Positions 1 to 11,112 of a DNA stretch of 64,000 nt are shown here, one piece after another. Position numbers and translations under genes: made by a program. The notes under the pieces were generated by a model. The model was not told the DNA's origin and did not search any database. It saw nothing but the letters and a program-made list of their open reading frames with translations. The DNA lies in contig NC_059419.1 in NCBI RefSeq assembly GCF_905220565.1, positions 992,001 through 1,056,000 of the forward strand. Reading direction: 5' to 3'. Within the stretch, counting starts at the first letter, position 1; the number at the start of each line of letters is the position of its first letter. This stretch comes from Melitaea cinxia (taxonomy: Eukaryota > Arthropoda > Insecta > Lepidoptera > Nymphalidae).

Positions 1-261
1 AAAAAAAAAAAAAAAATCACCCAACCAAGTACGTATATAACTAGATATTGCGATACTTTTCACACTAAAACTAATTAAATATTTGTGATGAACCTCAAGT
101 CTAGACAGCTATTATCATAGTATCACTCACAGTTGCCATTAACATTACACTAATAACAAATTTAATTGAGTAATAAACTTAGTTTAATATGAAAATTATC
201 AAATTAACATTATAATGAAATCACTATGATATCGAGACTCATACAGATTAAACCTTTACTA
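1..261. other. Intron or 3' flank of the demethylase gene; nothing recognised
   Basis: AT-rich sequence starting with a run of A. No exon, RNA gene or repeat family was recognised. It lies downstream of the last visible demethylase donor, so it is probably intron. Confidence 0.4.
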
Positions 262-545
262 AAATAGGGCAGGGCAGGAAATTTCCCACTCAAAATATGG
301 AGCAGTCTGACTGAGATAGTACCTCGACCTACCTTAGAAAAGATCACAGCTAAATAATACTGTTTTCAAGCAGTGTTGTGGTCCTGTTCGTGAATAAGGT
401 GACCAGAGCTCCTGGAGGAATGACGGACGGGGTCAGCAACGCGCTTGCGATGCTTTTACTGTTGCAGACGTCATGGCGAAGCTACGGTAATCGCTTACCA
501 TCAGGTGAGTCGTACGCTTGTTAGCCAACCTAGTTATATTTAAAA
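262..545 (+). repeat. SINE-like interspersed repeat, family A, with A-rich tail
   Basis: It shares the order of blocks seen in the copy at 3005-3290: a 'CTCAAAATATGGAGCAG' block, then 'AGATCACAGCTAAATAATACTG', then 'GGTGACCAGAGCTCCTGG', then 'GGTAATCGCTTACCATCAGG', and an A-rich 3' end. At least nine full or partial copies lie in the window in both orientations. The class was not determined; a SINE-like retroposon is inferred from the tail. Confidence 0.75.
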
Positions 546-619
546 TAAAATAAAAAAACATGAGTGATATCGTTTATAAAACTAAATAACATAGAAAAAA
601 ATATAAATAAAATCATTAC

Positions 620-3600
620 CTGCTCCATAATTCATATCCTGTCCTTCAATCCTCATATTGGCTTGCAAATTTTCATTAGTGAATAGTATCTGTTCTTCGT
701 GATAATCTCCAATGTCTTTCTTTGATATCGTCCACTGCTGTATAGGTTTGAGTCGGTCGGCTCTTATAAGGTGGGATTTTAGTATCGAGTGTTCTGGGAG
801 GCTGTAGGGAGGGGGTTCTTCTCTTGATGACGATGGCGAGTTACTGGAAAAACAATATTTGACATGAGACAGCTGCTCTATACATCTATTGCCAACAATT
901 GTCTAGATATAACAGTAATATTAAGAATGGAATTTTGCAGAATTTAGATTAGCTTTCCGAATTAAAACTTCTTTATGCATGCTTGACATGGGTTAGGGGA
1001 GTAAGCTGGTGAATGCATGACGAGAGCGTTACAAAAATTATGATAGGGCGAGGCGAACGAAAGTTGAGAGGAAGATATGTTAGTAAAGATAGATAGAAAG
1101 AGAGAGAGGGTTACGTTTCGTAAGTGTTACTTTAGTCGTGTGGTCTAAAAAACTCGTTTTTTTTTTACATTTCTTGTACTAGCTACTTTATAATTCATCA
1201 TTACAGCTTATACAGTTCACTGCTGGACATAGGCCTCCACAAGTTTACGCCAAAAATAACGTGAACTCATGTGTTTTGCCCATAATCACCACGCTGGGCA
1301 GGCGGGTTGGTGACCGCAGTACTGGCTTTGTCGCACCGAAGACGCTGCTGCCCGTCTACGGCCTACTTTATAATTACTGCCCCAAAACTTAGTGTATTAT
1401 TGTTTACTAACAGTAATAGTTACCTATAATTGCGTAAAATGGTTTATAAATAATGAATTACAATTTAACTAGATACATTTCGAACATTACGGAACATGTT
1501 TTAAGAATTTGTCATTCCCAAATCTACAAAGCCTTCCCCTTATGAATACAAAAGTTACTTTCAATTTACAACTATGAGACTACAACAAAAAAAAAAACAT
1601 ACTTCAACTTAATCTTCAAGGACGTCTTCTTATCCTGCCTGTCTATATACCCGTTCCCTTCTTGATATGTAACCTCTTCGTAACTTTGATACGCAAACTT
1701 CTCCGTTAATATTTCTTTACTGTCGACCACGTATTTAGTGTCGGGTATACCGTTGACATACTTAATCTCACTATTGACGTATTTCACATCACTACTCACA
1801 AGTTTAGCCTCACCGGTGACAAATTTCACATCACTATCTACATATTTGTCCTGTACGTATCTATCTGGATATAAAACCTCCTTATTGTCGATGTAATATT
1901 TTTCTGCGTATAATTTTTCATCTGTGTAATCTCCGTTCGGAGTCATGTGCATTATCGGCTTTGGTAGAGTGAGTTTTAAAGATTTTTTAGGTGTCGCATC
2001 TGTTTTTTTCTTGCTTTGTGATTTTACCGGTGAACTGTTCTTAAGTTTAAAGTCCTGAAAATGTATGTCATAATATTAGTTTTTAAATTTTTTAGCATTT
2101 ATATATAAAACAATAAACTCATAACGGTAAGTGGCACTGCGTCTGTGTTCTTGTATAAATACAGTTTTATTTATAAGGCTTACCATACAGATACAGACCT
2201 AGTAAAAAGACCAAAATAAAAGTAGACCTAAATAAAAATATATTATTTATATCTATCTATCTCTATAGCTACAAAACAATACATATATAATACCAAAGAA
2301 CAAAGTGTTTCCCGTGTTTATTATTTAATAACACTGCCACAGGTAATTTTTTTCGTCGTTAGAAATTTACAACTTAAAAGCACTGGTATAAATTGAATAT
2401 CAAATAAATATAGTACCTTATCCTTATTACTGTTGCTACGTTTTTCTAATGTACGTAATTCTTTACACAGCTCACGAACCAGCTGACCAGAATTGAGACA
2501 CTTTGGTACATTGTCACGTTTCGCCGAGTCCGTCTAAAAAGAAACATATTTTATATTATATAAATAAATATCTTGTAACATATACAAATGGTCCTCTAGT
2601 CTAATGGTAAGCAATGCTTGTGTTATAGGTAACAACCGACTGTTAATGCTATATTTTTTTATGAGTATAGATAGAAATAATACATAAATAAATACAAATA
2701 TCTATATCCCAGACTTTGGTGGGAATCGAACCCTCAACCCGCGGAGCAGACAGCAGGGCCACTACAATCTGCGCCAACGGGCTAGTCACAATCATCATTT
2801 ATTATGCAATTAGTTCCAAGACGCAGTAGGAGTATTCGTGGGAAGACGGGCCCTTAACGCTTTAAGGATACACATATGGATTGACTTAATATTTTATCTT
2901 AGACACAGATATATAGACATCAGGATCTAGGATTTCAATGAATATTGTGTAACAGACAAATATTACCTTTTTTCTTTGAAGTCTCCTTTTTAAAATGAAA
3001 TTTAACTGAGGTAGGGCACAGCAGTAATTTCCTGCTCAAAATATGGAGCAGCCCGACTGGGGTAGTACCTCGACTTTACAGAAGATCACAGCTAAATAAT
3101 ACTGTTTTCAAGCAGTATTGTGTTCCTGTTGGTGAGTAAGGTGACCAGAGCTCCTGGGGGGATTGGGGATTGGGTCGGCAACGCGCTTGCGATGCTTCTG
3201 GTGTTGCAGGCGTCTATAGGCTACGGTAATCGCTTACCATCAGGTGAGCCGTACGCTTGTTTGCCGACCTAGTGACGTAAAAAAAAAATAAAAAATAAAT
3301 AAAAATTCTCACTTATTTAATAATAATTTGGGTAAAAACGCGTGAAATGTTTATTAACTTACACTTTTAAGAGCGTGCCATTCTTTGAGAGCGTTTGCTA
3401 ATATTTTTATTCCTCTCAACAGTAACGGCGGTAGTTCTGCCGGCGGGGTGGTGACGCAACTCTCGCTTATTGTGAAATCTTCATCCTGTAACATTGTTTA
3501 CTTACATTACATCTACGTTTATACATATATTAATACGTGAAGCAAAAACTTTGTACCCCTTTTAACGAAAATTGCGCGGACGGAGGAGTATGATATTTCG

Positions 3601-6600
3601 CACACTTATAGTTTATATAGAGAAGGAGTGTAGAATGCTAATTTTTTTTTTTTTTAAATAATGCATAGTAATACATTAAATCAATAAAAAAAAATATTAC
3701 ACACACATATTTACTCTTTTATCATTACAGAAGTATTTGACAACAGAACCTTAATAATGTTCAAACTTATATATAAGAGGGTTATAATGAGATTAATTTT
3801 GTTAGGTATTATCTATATCTTATTTATAATAGCTTTATAATAGTGCTTAAGCACTTCATTTGAACATGAACCATTTTTTTTCCCTCTGAGAGTTTCATTA
3901 AAAGACCTTGTAATATTAAATTGTTTGAACAATATTAGTATCTTTTCTAAAACATGAATTAACTGAATTGATTCTTTTTAGGACAGTAGATTTTATTCCA
4001 ACACTATTCTTATTCAAAAAGTTTCACAAGCTTTTCTGTCGAACTATAAAGATCAAAGTTCATGATGATAATCAAAGGTCACAAGGTCACAAAGGTCATA
4101 AAATCACAAAGATCAAAAAGGTTACATAGCTAACCTGTGTCTCCTCATTATGTCTCCGCAACGCCGCTAACAACTGCGCTGCTGCATACCAGTGCAACGC
4201 TTCAAATAATGGATAACGGAGCATCATTGGAGTCTCCACCCGACTCTCTATCTCATATATCCTGAGGGTAAAAGTAAAATTGAGTCCAACGAAAGGTTCC
4301 TTTATTAAAAAAGGATTCGTATTGGTTTGTATTCATTCAATTTTGAACATAAATTCAGCAGATTAAAAAAAAATATAGGTAACAGTCACAGCACTTAAAA
4401 ACTCATGTGTCATGAAGGCTTGATTGAAATATTGAAGAGGAATATACTGTACTATAACAATTATATTCTTTAGATCAATATTAATAATAATATAAAATGC
4501 GCAACATAGAGGTAGAATCTAAAGTATAAATAAATTTAGAATATATCTCGCCGCCGCGTTGGCGCAACGGTCACAGCCATGGATTGTACCTGTTGCGCTG
4601 GCGGTTGCGGGTTCGATCCCCGCACATGACAAACATTTGTATTGGCCATACAGGTGTTTGCCGTGGTCTGGGTGTTTGTGCAGTCCTAGTGGGTCTCCCC
4701 ACCATGCCTCGGCGAGCACGTTAAGCCGTCGGTCCCGGTTGTTATCATATACACCTGGGAATATATCCACCAACCCGCATTGGAGCAGCGTGGTGGATTA
4801 AGCTCTGATCCTTCTCCTACATGGGGAAAGAGGCCTATGCCCAGTAGTGGGATATTACAGGCTGAAGCGTATATCTCGATAAGTATATACAGTAAAACTT
4901 ATTTAATATCATTAGTTACAACTGAGCTTTGCTTACATTAACAAAAATATTCTTATAAACTCCCAAGCCAACCGAATCCATATAAAACAAATATATTATA
5001 TCAATTATATATAGACTTACTGCAACTGCATTTCAATAGCGTACGAGTGTAAAAGATTCCCTCCAAACACGAGTGAATCACACGGAGTATAGACGGCGTG
5101 GATCCAACCGGTCGGTATGAAAAGTGTTTCACCTGGACCGACTTCGGCTGTACCGTACCATTCCACCTGGGAATAATTATACCAATTAAATAATATTTAC
5201 ATAGTACACATTTCTGAAATGCAATTTTTATTTTATCATCTGACATAGCAGTCCCACTCGGGATGGATACTTGTACTTGATGGATACTTGTGTTTGTATT
5301 GTATTTTGTTCTAATTTGGATGTCTGTCCTTGTGAGTTTCCACACATACGTTGGAAAGCATGTTAAGCCGTCTGTCCCGGTTATCGTAAATATGTGATAG
5401 CGATCATTACTTATAGTAAGGAATAAGTCTGACACCTGAACTGGAGCAACATGGTGGATGTCCAGCAGAGGGATGTTACAGGCAGAATCGATCGATCGAT
5501 CTACATTTATTATCTGTGACATTTATCTATCTATTTATTTATTGAATACATTTAGGGTCGTCCAAAAATGTCATGCATAATTTTATCGTTTTTTACCCTT
5601 CCTTCCCCTTGTCACACTAAGTCACACTTTCAGTGATCCCCAAACAAATATTACGTCATAAAAACTAAGCACCATTTATGGGGCCCCGTAATTAAAAAAA
5701 CGATTCCATAATTAAAAAATCAATCAGATAATGAATGTTTTTTTTTTTGATGATAAAAAAAAAAGCCTTTTGCCACATATCTCTTACTTGACTAGCTGAT
5801 CTGTCAAATGATAGGGTTGCTAAAAATAAAACTACAACAATTACCATATCACCAAAGAATCTCTCGCTTTGATTATTAGCAGCGCTCCATTGCTGATACA
5901 AGGCGAGATTAGTTGACGTCGGGGGAATTAAATAGAATATCTGTAACAATAAGTTACATGTAAATTAATATAATTACATAAAAAGCAACCATCCTGAAAT
6001 AGATATAGAGCACTGTTTCCCAAACATTGTTCTGCCATGGCCCAGTCATTTTCACACTGCCCCTTCGTGATCCACTTAATATGTTTAAACGATGTATAGA
6101 TCGATAGCAGGTATTATTTTTTGTGACCCGGTATTTTACTTCAAAGACCCAGTACCGGGTCGCGATCCGGCAAATGGGAAACGCTGATCTAGAGGTATAT
6201 GTTATGCATGACTTAATTCTCCAAAATATAAGTAAAAACTAATTATTTTTCATATTTGAACTAAAGCAGAATATAATATCTGCAAACACTAAAGAACGCA
6301 CGCACACACCTTCAAGTATATCAACCATACACACAAAATACATGTACAACATTCTTAAAATAATTTTAGTTACATTTTTAGAAGCGTATACAAATTATAC
6401 TTTATAATTTGATAAATAAAATGAATTATTATTACCTTCCTTCCGTTCAGCACGTGGTACCAAACTGTTGTGCCACCAAAGTCTACATGAAAGTCAGTGT
6501 ATGAAGCCCCAGCGGACATGAGGCAGTAGCGCTGTACCGCTGGTCGGGCGGGCTCTGCTGATGATGGCCAAGCAGTATTTGCCCAGTCCAGACTCCGTAG

Positions 6601-9600
6601 GGCTCCAGGGGGCTCCACTAGAGGGCACATACTGGAAAAAAAATATAGTAACAATAAATAGATGCTTCAAAATGCTTGATGTAGGACTTTCTTCTCGGGG
6701 GTCTGGAAACAAACATAATACACAAGCACTAACGCCCAGACTGCGACAGACAGAGCACGCGCCAATAATAATCATGAGAAGGATTTGAACCAAGACCAGA
6801 AGCAGAACGGCCAGTCCTGTGACCGCTGTTACATATGACATTTGTGTACAAACAAATACTTTCATTTAATTCATTCAGATTAATGGCTTCCAAACTAATA
6901 TTTTTACTTCTGAAACATATATGTAAGTACAAAAAATTATTTGTAAAAACACAAATAGTTAAATCACACACACATATGCTTAACAGTGCTTAACCATTGT
7001 CAGCAAATAGATTTTCTAATCAAAAAAAAATTTTACTGGACTTCTTCTTCTTCTTCTTTAAAGACTATGGCTCCATCAGCTACTTTTACTGGACTAATAT
7101 CTCCTGAAATCAGCCAGGACAACAAACTCTAACTTACTTGGTATCCGTAAACTCCAAACTTAATACATTAAGCACTTTATCATCTCTATGTTCCGGCGGT
7201 GTCTCGAAATAATCAACGAAATCTGCGAGTGGCATTCTCAATGTCGACTGCTTACGTACATCTATAACTTCAACCTGAAATTATTAAGAGATTTTACAAT
7301 ATTTATTACATTACTATAATGTAATCTATACATACAAATAAATAAAATTGGTGTGTCTGTTTGTAATATTAAAATAACCGCTTTTTACTAAATTCATTAT
7401 GTACACAGTACATGTACCAAAATAACATTTTTTTAATTTTAGTCTATCTGTCTGTCTGTTTGTTCCGGCTTATCTCTAAAACGGCTGGACCGATTTTGAT
7501 GAAACTTTCACTATCAGATAGCTGATATAATAAGGAGTAACTTAGGCTAGTTATGGTTTTATTTTTATTTTCTTATTTAATAACTGCAAACTGAGCAATA
7601 ATTATTTTGTTCAATTCTACGCAGACGAAGTCACGGGGGCAGCTGGTATAATATATATTGTCTTCGTTTGTTATGATAATAGTATTTTAGAAGAACTTGT
7701 AGTAAAAGTGTAAGTTATAGCGAATATATCTACATAATATATAAAAATCTCGTTTCACGATGTTGTTTGGGCTAATCTCAGAAACTACTGGACCGATTTT
7801 AATTAAATTTCAAATAGATGTGTAGCTTTGTACAAATTAAAATATAGCCAAAGTTATAAAAAACAAAAAAAAGGAACTAAAAAGAAATAGTAGTTACAAT
7901 TAACCATCCTCGAGAAGTCCACTGTCCCTATGTATAATATCGAAATTGAAAAAAGGCACTTTACAGGACAGCACTTTGAAGTTAATTTTGTGTACAAAAT
8001 TGTCATTTATTATGCTATCTGCAAATAATTTCAGATAAACTTTTATTGACAACTAGCGACCCGCCCCGGCTTCGCACGGGTGCAATGCTGATACTAAATA
8101 TACTACAGAATGTTTTTATTTATAGTGTAAAGCTAGCTTATGACATGGTTATTAACATAATAACAACATTCAATTATGCGTCGTTAGATTACACGTTGTT
8201 GCAGAATGCGTTGAAGAAATAAAGGTTCACTGCTCGTTCCCCGTAGGCGATAGCGTGATAATATGTAGCCTATATGTTGACCCGACTGCTTAATAATATT
8301 CGTGCCAATTTGAAGTAAATCCATGCAGTACTTTTTGAGTTTATCCCGGACATACATACAGACAAACAGACAAAAATTCTAAAAACTATATTGTTGACTT
8401 CGGTATCGATTGTACATCACACCCCAAGTATTCTTTTAAAAAAATATTCAATGTACAGTTTTGACTTTCCTACCATTTTATTATATGTATAGATTAAATT
8501 TATATGTCATTTTATCCAAAATTCTTCATAGTTTTTTAGTAAATTAATTAATATACCTCTAACTGAGCTCCGCAGTATCTCAGCACAGACCTGACGTTAA
8601 ATGTTGCTGGATTGGGCACTTTCATGTCCAAACCGTCAATTGTATTGAAAATCACTGGCCGAGTGAAGCCTAAAAGGAAAATTGAGATTTATTACTATAA
8701 TAATATAGACTAAAAAAATGGTAGTCACTTAAAAAAAATTGGCTTATGATACTTCTGGTCTTGCAGGCATCTATGAGCTACAGTGATCGCTTAAGATTAG
8801 ATGAGCAGTATGCTTATTTGCCGATCTATTTGTTTTAAAAAATAAAATATTGAAAATATACCATTATCCCTCACAAATTCTTCAGTAAAGTTCTGTGGTC
8901 TCATTCTCTGCAAGGCAGCCGAGGTGGGCCTGAGAGGCCGAGCTGCCAGCGCCCGGACCCATGCCGGTGTCCCAGCTTGTGAAGGCCGGGTCTCTGCCCC
9001 TAACTCGTATCTGTCCGCTCGGTGATTGTTCGTTGGGATTTTTACTACAATTGATGTAATGAAAGAAATTTATACGTGACCCACACACTTCTTACCAAAC
9101 TAACACAACACAATGATAATATATGACATAAAAAATAAATAAAACAATGTTAATTAATATACTCCTCCGAATCAGCTGGACCAATTTTTATGATATTTTG
9201 TGTGCATATCGGGTAGGTTTAAGAATCGGCTAACATTTATTTTTCATATCCCTAGGTTATAGGAAGGGGAGGGGGGGGGGAGATTAAGGATTGCGGGGTC
9301 AGCTAGTATACTTATAAATAATGCAATGTAACTAAATCTATATACACATGGAAATCCTACAAGAAGTTGCTCTTTGAAATCTAGCTTTTTACCACTCAAA
9401 AAGTAGTGTTTCCCAGTAGTTTATTGTGGGTAATTGTAGGGCTATTCCATATAAAAGGTGTAAATCTATATAACAATATTTGGCGTGTAAGTAGAAATAT
9501 TTAAATTTTTTGCTGTAAAAACTGGCTGCTGTGTGTAACAATTAACTTTATAAATAGGAAATTTCTAATATATTTCAATTAATTAAATTCAATAATTTTA

Positions 9601-11112
9601 AGCTAATTTAAGTAAAATTATAAAAAAAATATATAAGCATTTAATAAAAATATATGTCCAATATATTAGATTGGTAATGTTTGATTCTTCAAAACAACCC
9701 TCAAGTCATAATTCACAGTTTTAACTTGTCCTTAGTCCTATTGTCTTTATTATTGTATGAGATTCAATTACAATTATTTACCTACTTATTCTTGACCTAA
9801 TCATAACATATTGCATATAAATACTATTAGGCCTACATTTAATTATCATTAGGCAATTAAATTATTCTATATATTATCTGATTATTATTATTATTATTAT
9901 GACTGACTGATATATTATCTAATATTTATACACACAATATGACAAACTGGCGGACATGAGCAGATGAGACAAAACAATATTACTGTTGAACTATAAATCC
10001 TAATTTGGCTAGTTTCTAGAGTCTTTGATTTATTAAGGGCCATCATTTTGAAGTTAGATAGGTTGGGTTATTTTTTTTTTTTTTGTAATGAAATTATGTT
10101 AATAAGCGGTCTAATTTTGAATTTAAATAGGTTAATGTTTTTTTTTTGTAACGAAATTACGCTGATAAACGGTCAAATTTTGAGCTTAGATCATTCGACG
10201 GCCCTTAATCTAAAAACATACCCATAATTTTAAAAGGGTATATAAGTTAGAAAAATATCAGATAATTAAAAAAAGCAGACAGATTTACAAAAATTTTAAG
10301 GGACAATTTTTACTACAGAAAATATTATTTACAAAATTTTACATTAAGATAAAATCGATATAATTGTAATATAATTGACATTAGAAGCAATTATGTGTTT
10401 ATGTTGCGTAATAAAATGACTTATAGGAAAATTCAATGGAATTTTTATACTTACATACAGATGGGCCGTACGTCTGCGCGCATTTTGGACAGTGGTACTT
10501 GTCAATATCGTCCGAATGATAAATTTTCACATCAACACAGCTGCGGAAAAAATTTTGAATATCTATATTTGAACCAAAAACACGTGTTTTGTTGTTTATA
10601 TATTTTGATTTTGTTTTTTATTTTAGACGTAACAAAAAAATATTTTTTTGGCAAGTAAGCTTTAACAAAAAATTATGTTTTAATGTTTAAATATTTATTA
10701 TGTTTTTCATTATTTTCTAAACAAAGCCTAATAACTCGAATTCTACATTTGGTAGTTCCATGGTGACCATTGATATAAACAAACGATAAAACTTTAAAAC
10801 CACAATCAGAAGCACTATTAACTCTCAATAGACACAACTCGAGTCTTTAAACTTTAATTTGTTCTTCAAAATTGAGTAAAATACGGAAATATTTAAGAAA
10901 ACATATTATCACAACATGATGGCCGAACTGCCGAGTGCTGTCAAATTCATTTAATTTTTTTTCACTCGCAAACTTATTATCACTTAAATTTTTTATCATT
11001 TTCCACTTTACCTTCCATGAAACCACTCGCGGCAGCAGTCACACTCTATCATAAATTGTCCAATATTATATGGTTGACCACACAAACAATAGGTTTCCTT
11101 CGATGACGCCAT
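620..11112 (-). CDS. Kdm7: KDM7/PHF8-type JmjC histone lysine demethylase, 13 exons, 3' end off window
   Basis: This is a nuclear Fe(II)/2-oxoglutarate-dependent demethylase; the family removes methyl groups from H3K9, H3K27 or H4K20 and reads H3K4me3 through its PHD finger. Exons by GT/AG sites and phase: 11112-11012, 10540-10455, 9044-8862, 8669-8557, 7274-7138, 6631-6436, 5940-5845, 5166-5021, 4261-4135, 3485-3363, 2533-2417, 2054-1603, 843-620. They join without a stop into 700 codons plus one base, and the last donor leads off the window. The PHD finger spans residues 9-54 with ligands C9, C11, C24, C27, H32, C35, C51 and C54. JmjC follows at about 230-345: H255-x-D257 and H327 bind iron, and K272 lies where PHF8 holds 2-oxoglutarate. 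The third iron ligand is His, as in PHF8, not Tyr as in PHF2, so an active enzyme is inferred. A basic stretch lies at 486-502 and a heptad repeat at 545-577. PHF2/PHF8/KDM7A paralogy was not resolved. Confidence 0.9.
1203..1372 (-). repeat. SINE-like repeat with RTE-type 3' tail (family D), partial
   Basis: Read on the minus strand, it ends in the 'GGCCTATGTCCAGCAGTGAACTG' type of tail found on RTE LINEs here. The middle, with 'GTGGAGGC' and 'GACAAAGCCAG'-like blocks, matches the longer copy at 52612-52925. It sits in the intron between exons 12 and 13 of the demethylase. Confidence 0.65.
2588..2795 (-). repeat. tRNA-derived SINE, family C
   Basis: On the minus strand it begins with a tRNA-like head: an A box like 'TTGGCGCAGATTG' and a B box 'GGTTCGATTCCC'. 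An AT-rich body and a segment shared with the copies at 30885-31075 and 46700-46862 follow. It is not a functional tRNA, because the cloverleaf is not closed and the body continues. It is intronic in the demethylase gene. Confidence 0.65.
3005..3290 (+). repeat. SINE-like repeat, family A, near-complete copy
   Basis: This is the best-preserved family A copy in the window. It starts near 'GGTAGGGCACAGCAG' and ends in an A-rich tail of about 30 bases. It lies in the intron between exons 10 and 11 of the demethylase. Confidence 0.75.
3291..4134. other. Intron sequence around exon 10, with AGGTCA half-sites
   Basis: Outside exon 10 (3363-3485) this is AT-rich intron. Bases 4076-4098 hold three direct AGGTCA hexamers. 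Nothing else was recognised. Confidence 0.5.
4542..4878 (+). repeat. tRNA-derived SINE, family B, full-length, 9-bp target-site duplication
   Basis: The element runs 4551-4869 between two perfect TATATCTCG copies (4542-4550, 4870-4878). The head has A box 'TTGGCGCAACGG' and B box 'GGTTCGATCCCC', so transcription by RNA polymerase III is expected. The 3' end 'GGCCTATGCCCAGTAGTGGG' resembles the RTE tails in this window, suggesting mobilisation by an RTE. Short open frames on both strands are chance readings of the repeat. It lies between exons 8 and 9 of the demethylase. Confidence 0.85.
5322..5497 (+). repeat. SINE family B, decayed 3' part
   Basis: It matches the 3' half of the 4551-4869 SINE, with blocks like 'GTTAAGCCGTCTGTCCCGG', 'GATAGCGATCATTAC' and 'GGGATGTTACAGGC', and has many changes. 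The ATCG simple repeat at its end (5488-5500) may be the tail. Confidence 0.6.
5553..5690. mobile_element. Possible MITE fragment (GGGTCGTCC end)
   Basis: It starts with TTTA then 'GGGTCGTCCAAAAATGTCA', which resembles the TIR and TTTA duplication of the MITE at 33449-33681. The right end is unclear. It lies between exons 7 and 8. Confidence 0.3.
6000..6370. other. Demethylase intron between exons 6 and 7; nothing recognised
   Basis: This is non-coding AT-rich sequence. 'CCCGGTATTTTACTTCAAAGACCCAG' has the look of a decayed repeat, but I cannot place it in a family. Confidence 0.35.
7438..7652 (+). mobile_element. Helitron-like fragment with 'GACGAAGTC' 3' hairpin
   Basis: It has the block 'CGGCTGGACCGATTTTGATG' and a 3' end resembling 'CGCGGACGAAGTCGCGGGCACAGCTAGT' (here decayed). 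Other copies are at 34830-35031, 46389-46600, 48075-48294 and 50066-50469. The short GC stem just before CTAGT is typical of Helitron 3' ends; the class is inferred from that alone. Confidence 0.5.
7735..7890 (+). repeat. Decayed repeat with 'ACTACTGGACCGATTTT' block
   Basis: It shares 'AAAATCTCGTTTCACG' and 'CTAATCTCAGAAACTACTGG' with 33053-33245. It is probably the 5' part of another Helitron-like family. Confidence 0.4.
8053..8495 (-). mobile_element. Repeat family E with GC hairpin and CTAGT end
   Basis: It is about 90% alike over 400 bases to 41335-41745 (my reading), which shares 'GCGTCGTTAGATTACA', 'TTCACTGCTCGTTCCCCGT' and 'TACTTTTTGAGTTTATCCCG'. On the minus strand it ends '...CCCCGGCGGGTCGCTAGT'-like, which suggests a non-autonomous Helitron. 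It lies between exons 4 and 5. Confidence 0.6.
8733..8845 (+). repeat. SINE family A, 3' fragment
   Basis: It carries the 3' blocks of family A ('GGTCTTGCAGGCATCTATG', 'CAGTGATCGCTTA') and an A-rich tail, in the intron between exons 3 and 4. Confidence 0.5.
9140..9310 (+). mobile_element. Helitron-like fragment ending GGGGTCAGCTAGTA
   Basis: A block 'CAGCTGGACCAATTTTTATG' leads to a G-rich stretch and an end in 'CAGCTAGTA'. This resembles the other CTAGT-ended pieces, and it has no coding capacity. Confidence 0.4.
9311..10032. other. Demethylase intron between exons 2 and 3; nothing recognised
   Basis: AT-rich sequence with a short ATT simple repeat near 9883-9900. No exon-like reading was found on either strand. 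Confidence 0.45.
10033..10208. mobile_element. MITE with TTAA duplication (piggyBac-like)
   Basis: The element spans 10037-10204, flanked by TTAA at 10033-10036 and 10205-10208. The ends are inverted: 'GGGCCATC' on the left and 'GGGCCGTC' on the complement of the right. Inside are two related units, each with 'GTAAYGAAATTAYG'. The TTAA target is typical of piggyBac, and the superfamily is inferred from it. Confidence 0.55.

Noticed and set aside
2700..2795. tRNA gene
   Set aside because: Only A and B boxes remain; the sequence runs on into a SINE body and does not close a cloverleaf. The same holds for the heads at 4551, 34690 and 50826.
4519..4801. Overlapping open frames on both strands
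   Set aside because: They lie inside a tRNA-derived SINE with exact target duplications and are chance readings of the repeat.
6494..6865. A 123-codon minus-strand frame
   Set aside because: It overlaps exon 6 in another frame; exon 6 itself carries the JmjC HxD motif.
8882..9088. A 68-codon minus-strand frame rich in Gly and Pro
   Set aside because: It is demethylase exon 3 read in the wrong frame; the frame that joins exons 2 and 4 gives the conserved KDM7 linker.
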